From positions 372,001 through 436,000 of the forward strand of contig JAHNUO010000015.1 in assembly GCA_019787685.1 (NCBI GenBank): a stretch of 64,000 nucleotides of DNA, in the 5' to 3' direction. Within the stretch, counting starts at the first letter, position 1, and each line of letters begins with the position of its first letter. Below, one piece after another: positions 23,745-34,063 of the stretch. The notes below the pieces were generated by a model, which worked only from the letters and a program-made list of their open reading frames with translations, did not search any database and was not told where the DNA came from. Source of the DNA: Chiua virens. Its lineage: Eukaryota > Basidiomycota > Agaricomycetes > Boletales > Boletaceae. The position numbers and the translations under genes are program-made.

Positions 23745-25410
23745 TTGCTGTTCGTCATCTTCGCATCTGTCGGGTCATTGTTAGGCGCTAGCCACAGACT
23801 TCACCTATATCACCTTATCCCGTGCACTCCTCGCTACAGTTCGATTCGAGATTCAATCTGGTGTTATCCTCTTTCGGTGACACGACTCTTTTGCACATAC
23901 AGGGCGCTGCGCATTCTGTCTGGCATATCCTTTTCTTTCTTTCTTTCTTTTCTCATAACCCCACGACCCCAAATCCTTTTGGTATCGGACATGCCAATCA
24001 CTTCATCTTTCTTTCTCTTCTTCCCTTGTCATGTTCACCTTGACGCCAACGCGTTGCGGGATCGTTTCTGAAGAGCATTCAGGCATGGTATGATTGGATT
24101 CACACAATATATCCAGTGCGAATGACCACCCCAATCCACTTTTTCTCTTGCTCCGCATCCCTTTACAAAAACTCACGTTTGTTGTTCTCTTCTTTCATTT
24201 GCGCCCTTCACGACTGCTCAACATACACACCACACACAAAACCCCCGCACGTTTCGTATACCCAGATACGTGTAATATTATTATATGCACCGACGAACGG
24301 TTTCGTGGCACCGTCGCTCTTTTTTGTGTTTGGACATTAGACGAATGCGTTTATTCTTCGCTTTTTTTTGGTCATAAGAAATCTGAAATGCATCTGACAT
24401 GCTGCAGTATGTATCCACTTTTTTTCTGTTCGCACCCTATGACTATGCAATTCAAGTAAATACAGCTTACATGCCACTCCGTGCGCGCAGGATATCGAAA
24501 GATGCACGTGACGTTGACCATGGACGTTCGTGTTTATCGCGCGCGATGGCGAACCAGCCGGGTATTGCGCGGGGGCGAAACGAGATGAGACGCGAGGGTG
24601 GGGTCGTTCCCCACAGCGCTGGCGATGGTACCGGGGGAGGTTCGAAAGGGCATCAAAGAACGAGACGCCATCGCACGGTATCGCCATCTCGTCGCCGGTT
24701 CAAAAGGCTTCCGGACAGGACGCTACGTCGGTGGCGGTCGACCTTGTTGCCCATCGCAACGTCATCGTTGAACGTTGACCATAGTGAGACACCATCGCAC
24801 CGCGTCCACGCGGCGCCGGAGGGGTTTTCCCCACGTTCGCTCGGTTTGGCAATCGGCCCCACGTGATGGTGTCGCTGGTGTCGCGTGCGGCTCCGGGTCG
24901 GTCCGGGAGGAGCCGGGGTGATGCGCGTCTTGGACACGAAACCGGGAGAATTTGTCCGTGATGCCTGCAGTCTGTCTTGAATGGAAAGGATGACGTTGGA
25001 AACGGGGTATCTGACGTTCGGTCTAGATGTCCTCCACGTCAGACGGACGCGATGCCAGTGGTGGCGTAGATATAGGATGCGGATCCGGGGATTGGAGAGT
25101 CGATGCCGGATGCCGCACATGTCTGCATAGAGGGTATGTAGCTTGGATTCGAAACAAATGGCATTGGAAACGGGGTTATTGTCTGCGTCCGACGCTCGGG
25201 ATCAGGATCGTGCGAGGTCGGTATCTGCATCCGTTATGACCATACCATGTCAGTGCCACCTGTACCATTGCCCCCATGTTCCGTCACCGCAAGTGGTGTC
25301 AATGACCGTTATTGGTCCACGTCCGAAGGTACGCAGGACATGGATATCTGCGATAAGCCATATGTAACACAGCAATCAAGGTCGTTCACGAACAAGCCAT
25401 GGTGTCTTGA
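23745..25410. other. Spacer without a supported gene
   Basis: It starts with pyrimidine-rich sequence (TTTCTTTCTTTC at about 23936) that fits the BNI4-like 3' region. Between about 24460 and 25400 the GC content rises and several overlapping frames are open on both strands, with short internal repeats such as GGAAACGGGGT (about 24997 and 25157) and CCATCGCAC (about 24669 and 24791). I recognise no protein; it may be decayed coding or element sequence. Confidence 0.35.
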
Positions 25411-25805
25411 TATCGACCGTTCTACATCTGGCATTCAACGACGTGAACGACAGTCGGCCATGCCAAAAAAACACATTGATCGCCGATAGACACTCACATC
25501 AGACGTCGCGGGGTGGCAGCGTCTTCGGGCGTCATGGCACCCGTGTGGACGTCCTGCCAATGATATCATTCCATCCGAGAAAATGGGAATCGCGATGCTC
25601 ACCCATACTTGGACGAGCGTGAACGCGGTTAATGCAGCCGTCAAGCGACAGGGTCTGGGAATTCATAGTGCCGAGGTCCGCCTAAGCCGTGGCCGCATCA
25701 CGCTTGGCTGCATGCCAAGAGCGGTGAGGGCGAAGACGAATGCCACGAACGTGGGGCAGGAGGGCATAGTGCCGAGGAAAAATCTAGGTGTTCCTGGCTT
25801 AATGC
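25411..25805 (-). pseudogene. Truncated HsbA gene copy
   Basis: This is a partial duplicate of the intact HsbA gene at 29480-30293. Bases 25411-25475 match the 3' flank of the intact gene (about 29400-29470). They are followed directly by sequence matching its intron 2, exon 2, intron 1, exon 1 and start region (about 29966-30310). The part corresponding to exons 3 and 4 is missing. In exon 1 the signal-peptide end FALTALGM is still readable from an ATG at 25767, but a base is lost just after it and the frame then stops. It is a relic, not an expressed HsbA. Confidence 0.75.
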
Positions 25806-26428
25806 AGAAGCGGCTTTTACCAACTTACCAACTTGCAATTGGAGCTCGGAAAGCAACGGAACGTAAATTGGGTTTCATGAAAACCAACGACGCACTACTA
25901 TATAGGCTCCTGCGGATGTGCCCACCCCGTTGGTCGTGCCAACGTCAGGGGCGACTCCATGTTGGGGCATCAGTGATGCGGATCAATCCGGTGGAACTAA
26001 TAATACTGCCGCGAAGTGAACGTTTGAACGTGGAAGTTGAATTTTATGTACAACGCTTGGTTCAAATGAAATCGAGTGAACTTCTCGTCTAATTGACTTC
26101 GAAGTTCGAAGTGGCCCTTCGGAAATGTCACCGGCAGTTTCCAGCCAATCATATTATTAGGAGCTTCCAACTGCAATTCAAGTCACCAATGCATCCTAGA
26201 TGCTCCACGCTCAAGGTATATCGCATTGTGGTGTTGGTTGGGTAATATACTAATGCCAGTGTCATTGACAATGTTGCTACTAGTACACGTGTTTCGGCTT
26301 CAACATATATATAGTCAAACGCTGCACATATCACTCAGCCTTGTATCCGTGTACCTGGTCCTATGACTCGTATGAGTATCCATTAGTTGTCCGAAGACAA
26401 TGTCAACAGACTCCTCACCTTCTAAAGT
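25806..26428. other. Spacer between HsbA relic and F-box gene
   Basis: The open frame continuing from the relic on the plus strand is antisense to it and not a gene. An AT-rich stretch with TATATATAG lies at about 26305. No feature can be supported. Confidence 0.4.
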
Positions 26429-28276
26429 TTACGGTCGTTCAGTCTGGCCATCGCCTATTTCATGGATCTGCGGCCATTCGCAATCTTCACAATACGCATC
26501 CGCGGGGTCTGGTAAGAGTTGTGCGCCCTCGATGAGCTCGACCTTCCGGACCAACTTCTCGAGGCATCTGACCTCCTTCTGGCTAAATGAGGTGTCTCCG
26601 TAGATAGATAGATTCATCAGTCCGTGCCCCACCTTCTTTCTCCGCTCGACGAGCAACCTGCAAATTGTGCCACTTGCATTCCTCCATGCATGACACTATT
26701 GCCTCCGCATCGCACCTGCCTGTCGATCATGACGTTGTTAAGAAACAGATACTTCAGTGATTGGACGAAAACTTGAGGATCCATATCTGCGTGGTCCGGG
26801 TGAAGGCGCGCTGGAAGCCCAAGCAAATGGAGGATATCCTTGAAGTTAACCCTGAAGAATTGAATGCTCTGTAGGTTCTGGATATGCCATATAAGATCCA
26901 ACCAGAACTCCTGACGGAGTTCACAATTCGCCACGAGCAACCTCCGCATGGGTACGAGAGATATGCTACGGCAGATACTGTACACCACATCGTGGTGATG
27001 CTCAGTTCCGGGGGGCCATTCTATGGCAACCTTCATGGGCATGTCGCAACCGCAATCCACCATGGGGGAATAGCTACATTCGGGTCGCCCACAATGCTGC
27101 AGGGTACGACAGAGCACGATGTACATGCGAGCCGTTGTTTGACGCATGATTAACGTATGCCAGAGATCAGGTGTGCGGGGCCTCGACAACGGACAATTGC
27201 CAAAAATGCTGGACAGAAATGCGAAAAACGGCTGATGGTCCTTCTCTTCAGGGGTCGTTTGAAGGCGACATCCCACTCGGACCCGTGCCGTGAGCGGAAC
27301 CTTGAGGGAGAATAGCAAAGGTGCAATTCTGAAAAGGTATCCGGTGACCACGAGGTAGCTGAGCCGAGGAAGTTGTACCTTCTCAGCATCTAGAATCTTT
27401 CGGTCGTAGTCGCCACCAACGGCATCTTCGAGTTCAAGGCGCTCGAGACCCGGCATGCCACTGAGGACCGACTTGAGTTGTGCGATGGTAGGTCGAACTG
27501 TGCGACAAAGGTCACGGAGGGTCAGGACCTTGAGTGCACCAAGGGTCTGTGGGCACCATGAAAGCGGATAGTTCCTGAGATGTAACTCGCGGAGTGCAGG
27601 AGTATTGTTGTTGAAGGTGTGCCCCATGGCAGTCCCAATACCCTCTAATCCATTTTCCGCAGCAACGTTCAACCGGTGCCAGCAGGATTGGGTGTACGGC
27701 AACGTGATCTCCAGCTTACGCAGAAGAAGTCCAGACCGTAAAGACAGCATAGGTATAACAGGGAATCGCATTCGAGGGGCGAAGGGCTCCAGACCCTAAC
27801 GACAGCATGGGTAGAACAATAGTCACATCCTCGGGGCGAAGGTGAATGATGCACTCTTGGAGGCGTCCCGCATGTGGAAGGACTTGCTGCATGAACTTGA
27901 AAGCCTTCGCCTGGTCTCTTAGATTGCTTGAGAAATCAACGATAATCCGCAAGGGCACTTCCCCAGATCGGGCTAAGAGTGCGTCACTCCACTCTTGGGA
28001 TGCTATAAACATGTAGCTCCAAAGAGTCTGGAAGTTCAAGATGGCTTCTCGCCAGCGGCGACACACGTAGGATGCATTCACCCACTGAGGTACCCGTGCG
28101 ACGCCCCGATTTTCGTCGTAATGGCACCATCGAACGTAAATGAGGAATATCTGCTCTATGATGTCGAAAGGAAGGCGCAAAACTGGTGCGGTGGTGTTGC
28201 ATGTTGAGGAGATCGTGATCGGTAATTGACCAGCTTGAACTTGCTGGTCGAGAGGTTCTTCGGCTGTGGTTGCCAT
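26429..28276 (-). CDS. F-box / leucine-rich-like protein, frame disturbed
   Basis: From the ATG at 28276 the protein reads into an F-box-like motif (LRLPFDIIEQIFLIYVRW, then WVNASYVCRRWREAIL..LWS) typical of the expanded agaricomycete F-box family. LRR-like segments follow (LRELHLRNYPLSW, LKVLTLRDL, LERLELED). About 180 residues in, an imperfect 57/58-bp tandem duplication moves the frame; the downstream frame continues for about 380 residues from 27771. The C-terminal 26656-26429 part appears to be joined by an intron at about 26650-26709. If functional it would recruit substrates to an SCF ubiquitin ligase through Skp1 in the cytosol or nucleus. Either an unusual intron removes one repeat or the gene is broken; I cannot decide. 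Confidence 0.6.
27731..27840 (-). repeat. Imperfect tandem duplication (unit 57/58 bp) inside the F-box gene
   Basis: Two units in tandem share CCAGACC, AGACAGCAT/CGACAGCAT, GGTATAACA/GGTAGAACA and GGGGCGAAG in the same order. The offset is 58 at one end and 57 at the other, so one unit carries an extra base and the duplication changes the reading frame. Confidence 0.8.
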
Positions 28277-29479
28277 CTTGAAGTGAGAGGGTAAAGAAGT
28301 GAGAGCGGAGGAAGAGAAGAAGTTAGATGGTTGAAGAGGAGAAACCGATCGTGTTTTATAGTTTCACGTTGCGATAACACAGCTCGGCCCACCAAGGTGG
28401 CCTGTGGTGCCACCGTGGCCACGATCGAATTGAGCTCTCAGAATTGAGTTTCGACCTGCACGTCTCTATTGCTGTTGATGCTGCCATTGTTCTACCACCG
28501 ATTCCGATCGTTGGTCCACCCACGAGTGACATTGACATAGACCGCTAAATAGGCCATCATCGAATTTGCTTCAGCAGGCCAAATCCAAGGTGAAGACATT
28601 TGACTTCATTACAGTTTCGACCAGACTTGGACCACTGGCATGAAAGCCATTATTACTAGACATCTTGGATTGAGCCATCGCACGTTACCATTCTGGGATC
28701 CTGGATTGAGCTTGGTCAACTTGAAGGGCGGTGAGGGACAATGCACAGCCGTGTCGAGGGTCAAAGCTCTCGTAGCCTTGAAGTCGGGGAATTTACAACT
28801 GTGCTCAATGTGTAGCAACGAGCAAAAAAAGGAGACCACTGAGACTCACCCATGCCGCATCAGGAGAGCCAATTCGAGAATGGTTCCCAATCCGGACCTG
28901 CAGCGTACTTCAGACACGAGCGAGTCTATTCCGAAAGACAGAATCGCGATGGTCTAGGTGTCATCAGTAGCTTAAACCTGACAATGCCATCAACTTAAAG
29001 TGGTGGTGATGGTGGCTGAGCGCTGAGCGCTGAGCTGGGGCGGCCAATGGGACGCTGTACCGCATGTTTGTTTTCCGACATAAGTATCATGTTGTAATTA
29101 TTTCAACATTATGTAAATCATTAAAAAAACATGTGATACTCCTTCTTGTCGGATCCTCCAATGAGTCGCAATTACGACGTCCTGTTGTTTTGTTCTTCTC
29201 AGGAGTCCAGGCCTTGGCGCAAGTTGCACCGCCTCCGATGTGTAATTTCCCGAACGAAATTTTGCTTTGACTATCAAGTCAGGACTCGAGATTCGAGAAT
29301 GAGTGAGACAGGAAAACTAAGGAACGGTAAAAATAAGTCTGGCTCCGACTTTCTGAACAGTGATATGCTAGTTCATGAACAAGATCTGGTTTCTCGATAA
29401 TATCGACTATGTTACATCTGGCACTTCGACAACAAGTTGAACGACAGTGGTCACTCGACCACACCAAAAAAAATCTAGC
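28277..29479. other. Spacer between F-box gene and HsbA
   Basis: It contains the putative introner-like sequence at 28701-28746 and a small GCTGAGC triplication at about 29020. An open plus-strand frame at 28640-28957 shows no family features. The stretch 29400-29470 is the 3' flank that was duplicated to 25.4 kb. Nothing else is supported. Confidence 0.4.
28701..28746 (-). repeat. Intron-like 46-nt sequence shared with PUT1 12145-12189
   Basis: Read on the minus strand it begins GTGCAT and ends CCAG. Its middle, GTCCCTCACC.CCCTTCAA.TTGACCA, is nearly identical to 12145-12189 on the plus strand, which begins GTCATG and ends CAAG. Both copies therefore have GT..AG ends and a TTGACCA-type branch region. 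Confidence 0.5.
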
Positions 29480-30293
29480 TCAAGATTTAACCGCATTGAT
29501 TGCGGATTCCAACGCGGTATTGATCTCGTCGAGCATACCTTTGGCGTCGCCCTGTTGACCAGCCTGTGTACGCCAGCACGTTAGCTCATAAAAAATCTGA
29601 TAGACGTAAAGATAGGTGTGGGCATGAAGATACGACATCCCGGCATGCCTAGGCGTATCCAATAAATGAATGACTTGGACGTACTGGTGCATTGGCTATC
29701 ATAGCATTCCAGAACGCGTTCGCGGCCACTTGGAGGTTCTGAAGGTCATCTGAGGCAATGCCATTGGCATGGACGTAGGTGAGTCCTTCACTTTTGGCGC
29801 TGATGTCGTCGAGGGATTTAAGGACGTTTGGTGTGAAGGTTCCTTTCGTATACTGAATGATGGCGTTCCATTGCGTTTCAGTAAACGGTCCACTATCCTG
29901 TTGCACGAAGCGAAGGCAAATCGAACACGCGTTACCGTCGGTAAGGAGCATTATTACAGAAACAGGATGGTGATAGACACTCACCTTAACGTCAAGCGTC
30001 GCATTCGTGGTGGAGCCTTCGAGCGCAACGGCGCCCGTGTGGATGGCCTGCCGATGATATGTCAGTCATGTACTGATATAATTGCATGAGGGGAAGAGAA
30101 CCGCGATGCTTACCCATGCTTGGCTGAGCGTGCCGCCACTGCCGGGGAACGCGATAATGGCCTTGTCAAGAGACAGGCATTGTACATTCATCTTTTTGAG
30201 GTCCCCCTGAATCGTGGCCGCATCACGCTTGGCTGGCATGCCGAGGGCGGTCATGGCGAAGATAAGTACCGCGAACAATGGACGGAAGAGCAT
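29480..30293 (-). CDS. Hydrophobic surface binding protein A (HsbA) family, secreted
   Basis: Four exons: 30293-30114, 30047-29985, 29897-29685 and 29563-29480. They total 540 nt, or 179 residues. A clear signal peptide (LFAVLIFAMTALGMPAKR) is followed by the HsbA domain: DAATIQGDLKKMN, LDKAIIAFPGSGGTL, then A.HTGAVALEGSTTNAT and a helical C-terminal part ending NTALESAINAVKS. In Aspergillus, HsbA coats hydrophobic surfaces and recruits cutinase-type esterases; in basidiomycetes the family is expanded and its roles are less clear. TTTAAAAG at 30358-30365 is a likely TATA element. A broken second copy lies at 25.4-25.8 kb. Confidence 0.88.
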
Positions 30294-30357
30294 AGTGTTA
30301 AAAGCGAAGGGAAGTGTAGGATATAATTCCTGGTTCAGCAGAAAAGCGCGCCCAGGA

Positions 30358-30365
30358 CTTTTAAA
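30358..30365 (-). promoter_or_regulatory. TATA-like box of the HsbA gene
   Basis: TTTAAAAG on the minus strand, about 65 nt upstream of the HsbA ATG, is a position that fits a core promoter in fungi. Confidence 0.45.
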
Positions 30366-32257
30366 CCCTGGCCACGTCTTGTGAGGGGAGGGAAATACAC
30401 TTTGAAGGAGAGGAAGAAAGTGGCATTCTCTCAACATATCTGTCTCGACTGTGGGTTGAGGGAAGACTGTTTGAGGAAAGAAGAATCTTTGCCTTCATTC
30501 ACGGGCGTTGGAATAACCTTTCTGACTGGGTTTGAGTTCAGGATCCGGGGAGGCTTACAAGATCGAAAAAACATGACCCACCTTTACAAGAAACTCGAAC
30601 GTCACCTTGAGCTCGGCCACATGAATTGGTGCTTGACTATTATGACTATATGAGGCTTGCACTGGTGGCAGATCTGATCGATGTGATCCAACTTGAAAGA
30701 TCCGCACGATACTCACATGTGTAGTGGAGCCTCCTGACCATTTTGCGAAGGATAGAAATTACCGCCTGAGTTGAAATCGGCTGGAATAGGAGCCTACGTA
30801 CTCTTGCCTGGGTCATGTTTCACGCCTGTGGTCCAAGAGCAGTAGAGGCTGGTGCATGTTGCAAAGCCTAGGAGCCAGCGGTAGAGTCACAACGCTGAGC
30901 AGAGGGAATGAAGCTCTATATTTTACCTTTCACTTCAAGTTTGTGGCGCAATAGCGCCCTGCAGCTACTCAAGCTCACGTCACAAGTTTCAACCACGTAG
31001 ATGAATCAAAGAAGAACGGTGGCGCGGCGCAAGATCACTCCGGCAGGCTCGTTCCACCATCGGAGTGCGAAATTTTACGGCTTGAACTTGAAGGTATACT
31101 ACGTCACCACTTCTATCCTATCAGACGCGGCGTCTCTGATATGCATCGGCACACAGAAATGCTTAGTATGATTCGGTTTCGCCCTCCTTGATAGGCTGGC
31201 TCTGTGGATATTGAACTACATTGCAGATAGCCGGTTCCTGGGCCACCACTGAGTCCAACTGACACTTCAAGTTGTTGGTCAATCATGGAATGTCTGCGTC
31301 CACCGAAATTGTCTTTCGTCGTCAGTTACAATCACATTCCACTTGTTTCTGACCAGACGACGACGACGGTGGTGGATGCGGGCATATAAACATAGGCGTA
31401 CTTTTATACATCCCGTTCTAGTTCTTCCAATTCTGTTCACCATTCTAGAAGAACTCGAACGTGATGTATCGAGGAGTTACCCATTCGCAACCGCAACAAC
31501 CGAAGTGACTCTACTTTTCACCTGAGTCATCCGTTTCTGATCTGATCTGTTTATGACAGAGCTGTGACGAGTACCTTTGTTGTTAATAGGGCATACTTGG
31601 TGGAAAATCCTCAAAAGAGACGAGATGAAGTACCTGGACAGGCCCCGATGTCACAGTCTGATCCCCTTGGGTGTGTACTGCCGCCTGTCCATTTCTGCGT
31701 CAGTGCAGATATTGGCGCATATATGCGACACTTGGTAATGGTTCCCTATCTTTCACGCAAGCCTCGAAATATTTATCAAAATCTCGACCTGCTGAGAGAA
31801 AATCATAGCTGAACAAATGTACGACCCGTGTGCCATTCGCGGGGAGTCTTGCTCAAACTACACCTGCTGCGGTCCGTCTTATGCTATTTTCGGATTGCCA
31901 TGGCTACGGTACGCCTGCATAGTCTAAATAAATAAAAGAAAAGAACGGGAAGAAAGCAATACGAACCTAGGGGATGTCGGACTTGCGATGCACTCGAGCC
32001 GTTTTGTATTTACTGTGACTAGCGATCGCTCAAAATTGATTTGCTAAGGAATGGTCTTTGATGGAGCGCTGGTATGTAGACTCAGTAGTGTCTGCAGGTT
32101 TTCTTAGATCTCCCAGTCTATTCTTGGCAGCATCTGCGGAGAGGAACGCTTGTAAACTAAGTTTGTGATCCGAACAGAAATACAATTGGATTGATTTAGC
32201 ATTGTTTGACAACAATATTACTGGTAGTGCACCCGACCAACGCCATCCAAGACACGG
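30366..32257. other. Gene-free stretch downstream of phytase
   Basis: About 1.9 kb of moderate GC. Open frames such as 31343-31525 are short and have no family signal or matching exons. It should contain the HsbA upstream region and the phytase 3' region. No RNA gene or repeat is evident. Confidence 0.4.
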
Positions 32258-34063
32258 TCATCTATACAACCAAATGTGTTCCCAGTGGAGAAAATCGAGT
32301 TCATCATCATCCTTCCACCAGTTACTGCAAGACACAACTGGCCACAACCCGTCCCCGTTGTTCCGCGCAAATGACTGGCTTTCGACAAAGTTCTCAACCG
32401 AACATACACCATCCAGGCCCGCGCCACAGAAGGGGAGCGGCTGTACAGCGTCGTTGACCAAGATACGCAGATAATCACCCTGCATGCCAACCGTGTTGCA
32501 CGACAGCTTCTCCGTGATCATCCTTCCTGAGAACTGGCACCATCAATGAAACGATCCAAGTACGGAGTGGGTCTGGCTGCGTCGGGTCGAGGTCCAAAGG
32601 CTGCTTGAAGAGCCCCATTGCACTGAAGATCGAGATCATCTGGTCGTCGTGCGTAAAGTCCGCATAGAAGGTGCGGTTGAGCGGGAAAGTGGCCGGATTA
32701 TCGTCGAGCGTGTGGTTGGTCTGAGTCTCGTCTTGAACGGGTGTGTCCGTCAACCGGGCGAGCAATTCGTTGATGTACCCAACGCCCTGGACAGGACCTA
32801 GTTCATTGCCATATCTTGAGAACCAAGGTTCAATAAATGTTAAGGGAACCACGCGGTGAGGCAGGGTTGACGAACACTTACCCGTTTCCATAGAAGTCCT
32901 TGACGTCCCCATAATACTCGTACGACGTGAACTCCTCGGCCGAGAACACATCGCACCATTGGCTTGGTGTCTCATATGTTACCGTGTCGAACGCACAAAG
33001 CGCCATCAGGTTCACAATGTCAGACCCGGTCAAGTTCGCGCCCGGCGCCGCCGCGTTAATCCAATCGACAATGGGAGGTGTGAACGTGTCCGTCCATTCA
33101 CCCGTCTCCGCCTTAGACGAGTTAGCAGCCGGGCAGTAATTATTCAATGTGTCATTTCCCTGACGAGATGTGAGATTCGTTGGGCAGGGTAAAGAGGAAA
33201 CACGAATGGCAGACTGACCGACTCGGAGAGGATCACATTCAGTATGGGCACGACTGTTTCCTTGCTTGCATACGCGAAGCCTACGCATGATTGATCATTT
33301 GAGAAAACATATGTTTCAGCCTTGACATTTCTCACCAGCAGTCCAGTTTAGCGCGGATTCAACCACACGCTCATCTCCGGAAGCCCGGACGAATGGAAGC
33401 ATCTCTTCGCTGACGAGACTCGCGTATCGCACGTAATGTTCCTGGCCTGCATCAAAAGACCTTCACATTGTTCAGCAAGAAAAATCAGCATGGTGATGGA
33501 GATGATCATAAGGAAGCGAGAAGCCTCCACGAAAGACAGAATAATAAATTACTCACTGCGCTGCTCCGAATGGGACCAGATAACCGTTGTTTTCAAGTGT
33601 GTAATTGTAATCCTTGACGAACTGGAGACTCGGGGAGTTGAATGCCGTTGCATTTTTTATGCTTTCCACACTCTCCTCAATAGACTTTCCAGAACCCGAC
33701 GTGGGGTATCGTGCACCGTGGCGTTCTAACTATTTTTCACCATTGCGACCGTCGCAATTGATCAGAAACATTTTGCAACGAATAAAGGAGAAAGGAGAAC
33801 CGTACCACGTCGACCTAAAGTGAAAGGAGACAAACAATGAACATCCGATCAGTTGATGATGCCGCTCAGATCAAATGGGCGACACGTACTTGGACAATGT
33901 CGCACCCTGCTGGTGGCGGCACATATTTCACTACAGGGAAGTAAGGCGAATACGTTGCCCATGATTGCTGCAGTGATTGTGGTAAATCAAAAGTTGGAGC
34001 GGTCTTGTTGATTGTCGACGTGCTCGCTGCCAGGAGCGTTAAGAAGGGGGAGATGTTAGGCAT
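32258..34063 (-). CDS. PhyA-type phytase (histidine acid phosphatase), one frame step
   Basis: Seven exons: 34063-33890, 33814-33806 (only 9 nt), 33729-33557, 33460-33336, 33280-33219, 33159-32882 and 32814-32258. The mature enzyme starts near [17 protein letters not shown], the usual phytase N-terminus. The catalytic [10 protein letters not shown] is at the start of exon 3, then VPFGAAQ, the [11 protein letters not shown] segment, [24 protein letters not shown], the proton donor in DFTHDDQM, and [10 protein letters not shown] near the end. It would release phosphate from phytate outside the cell. The N-terminal hydrophobic segment ([10 protein letters not shown]) is short for a signal peptide. 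A +1 step lies at about 32535 (frame changes between MVP and SGRMITEKL); whether it is a sequence error or a recent mutation is open. Confidence 0.88.
33806..33814 (-). other. 9-nt microexon of the phytase gene
   Basis: GTCGACGTG on the minus strand is flanked by a good acceptor (TTTAG) and donor (GTACGG). It supplies the residues VDV, which correspond to the VNI/VNL stretch immediately before the RHGxRxP motif in phytases. Without it the strand leading into the active site would be three residues short. Confidence 0.7.

Noticed and set aside
29010..29040. Triplicated GCTGAGC in the spacer before HsbA
   Set aside because: Very short simple repeat; not enough to call a regulatory element.
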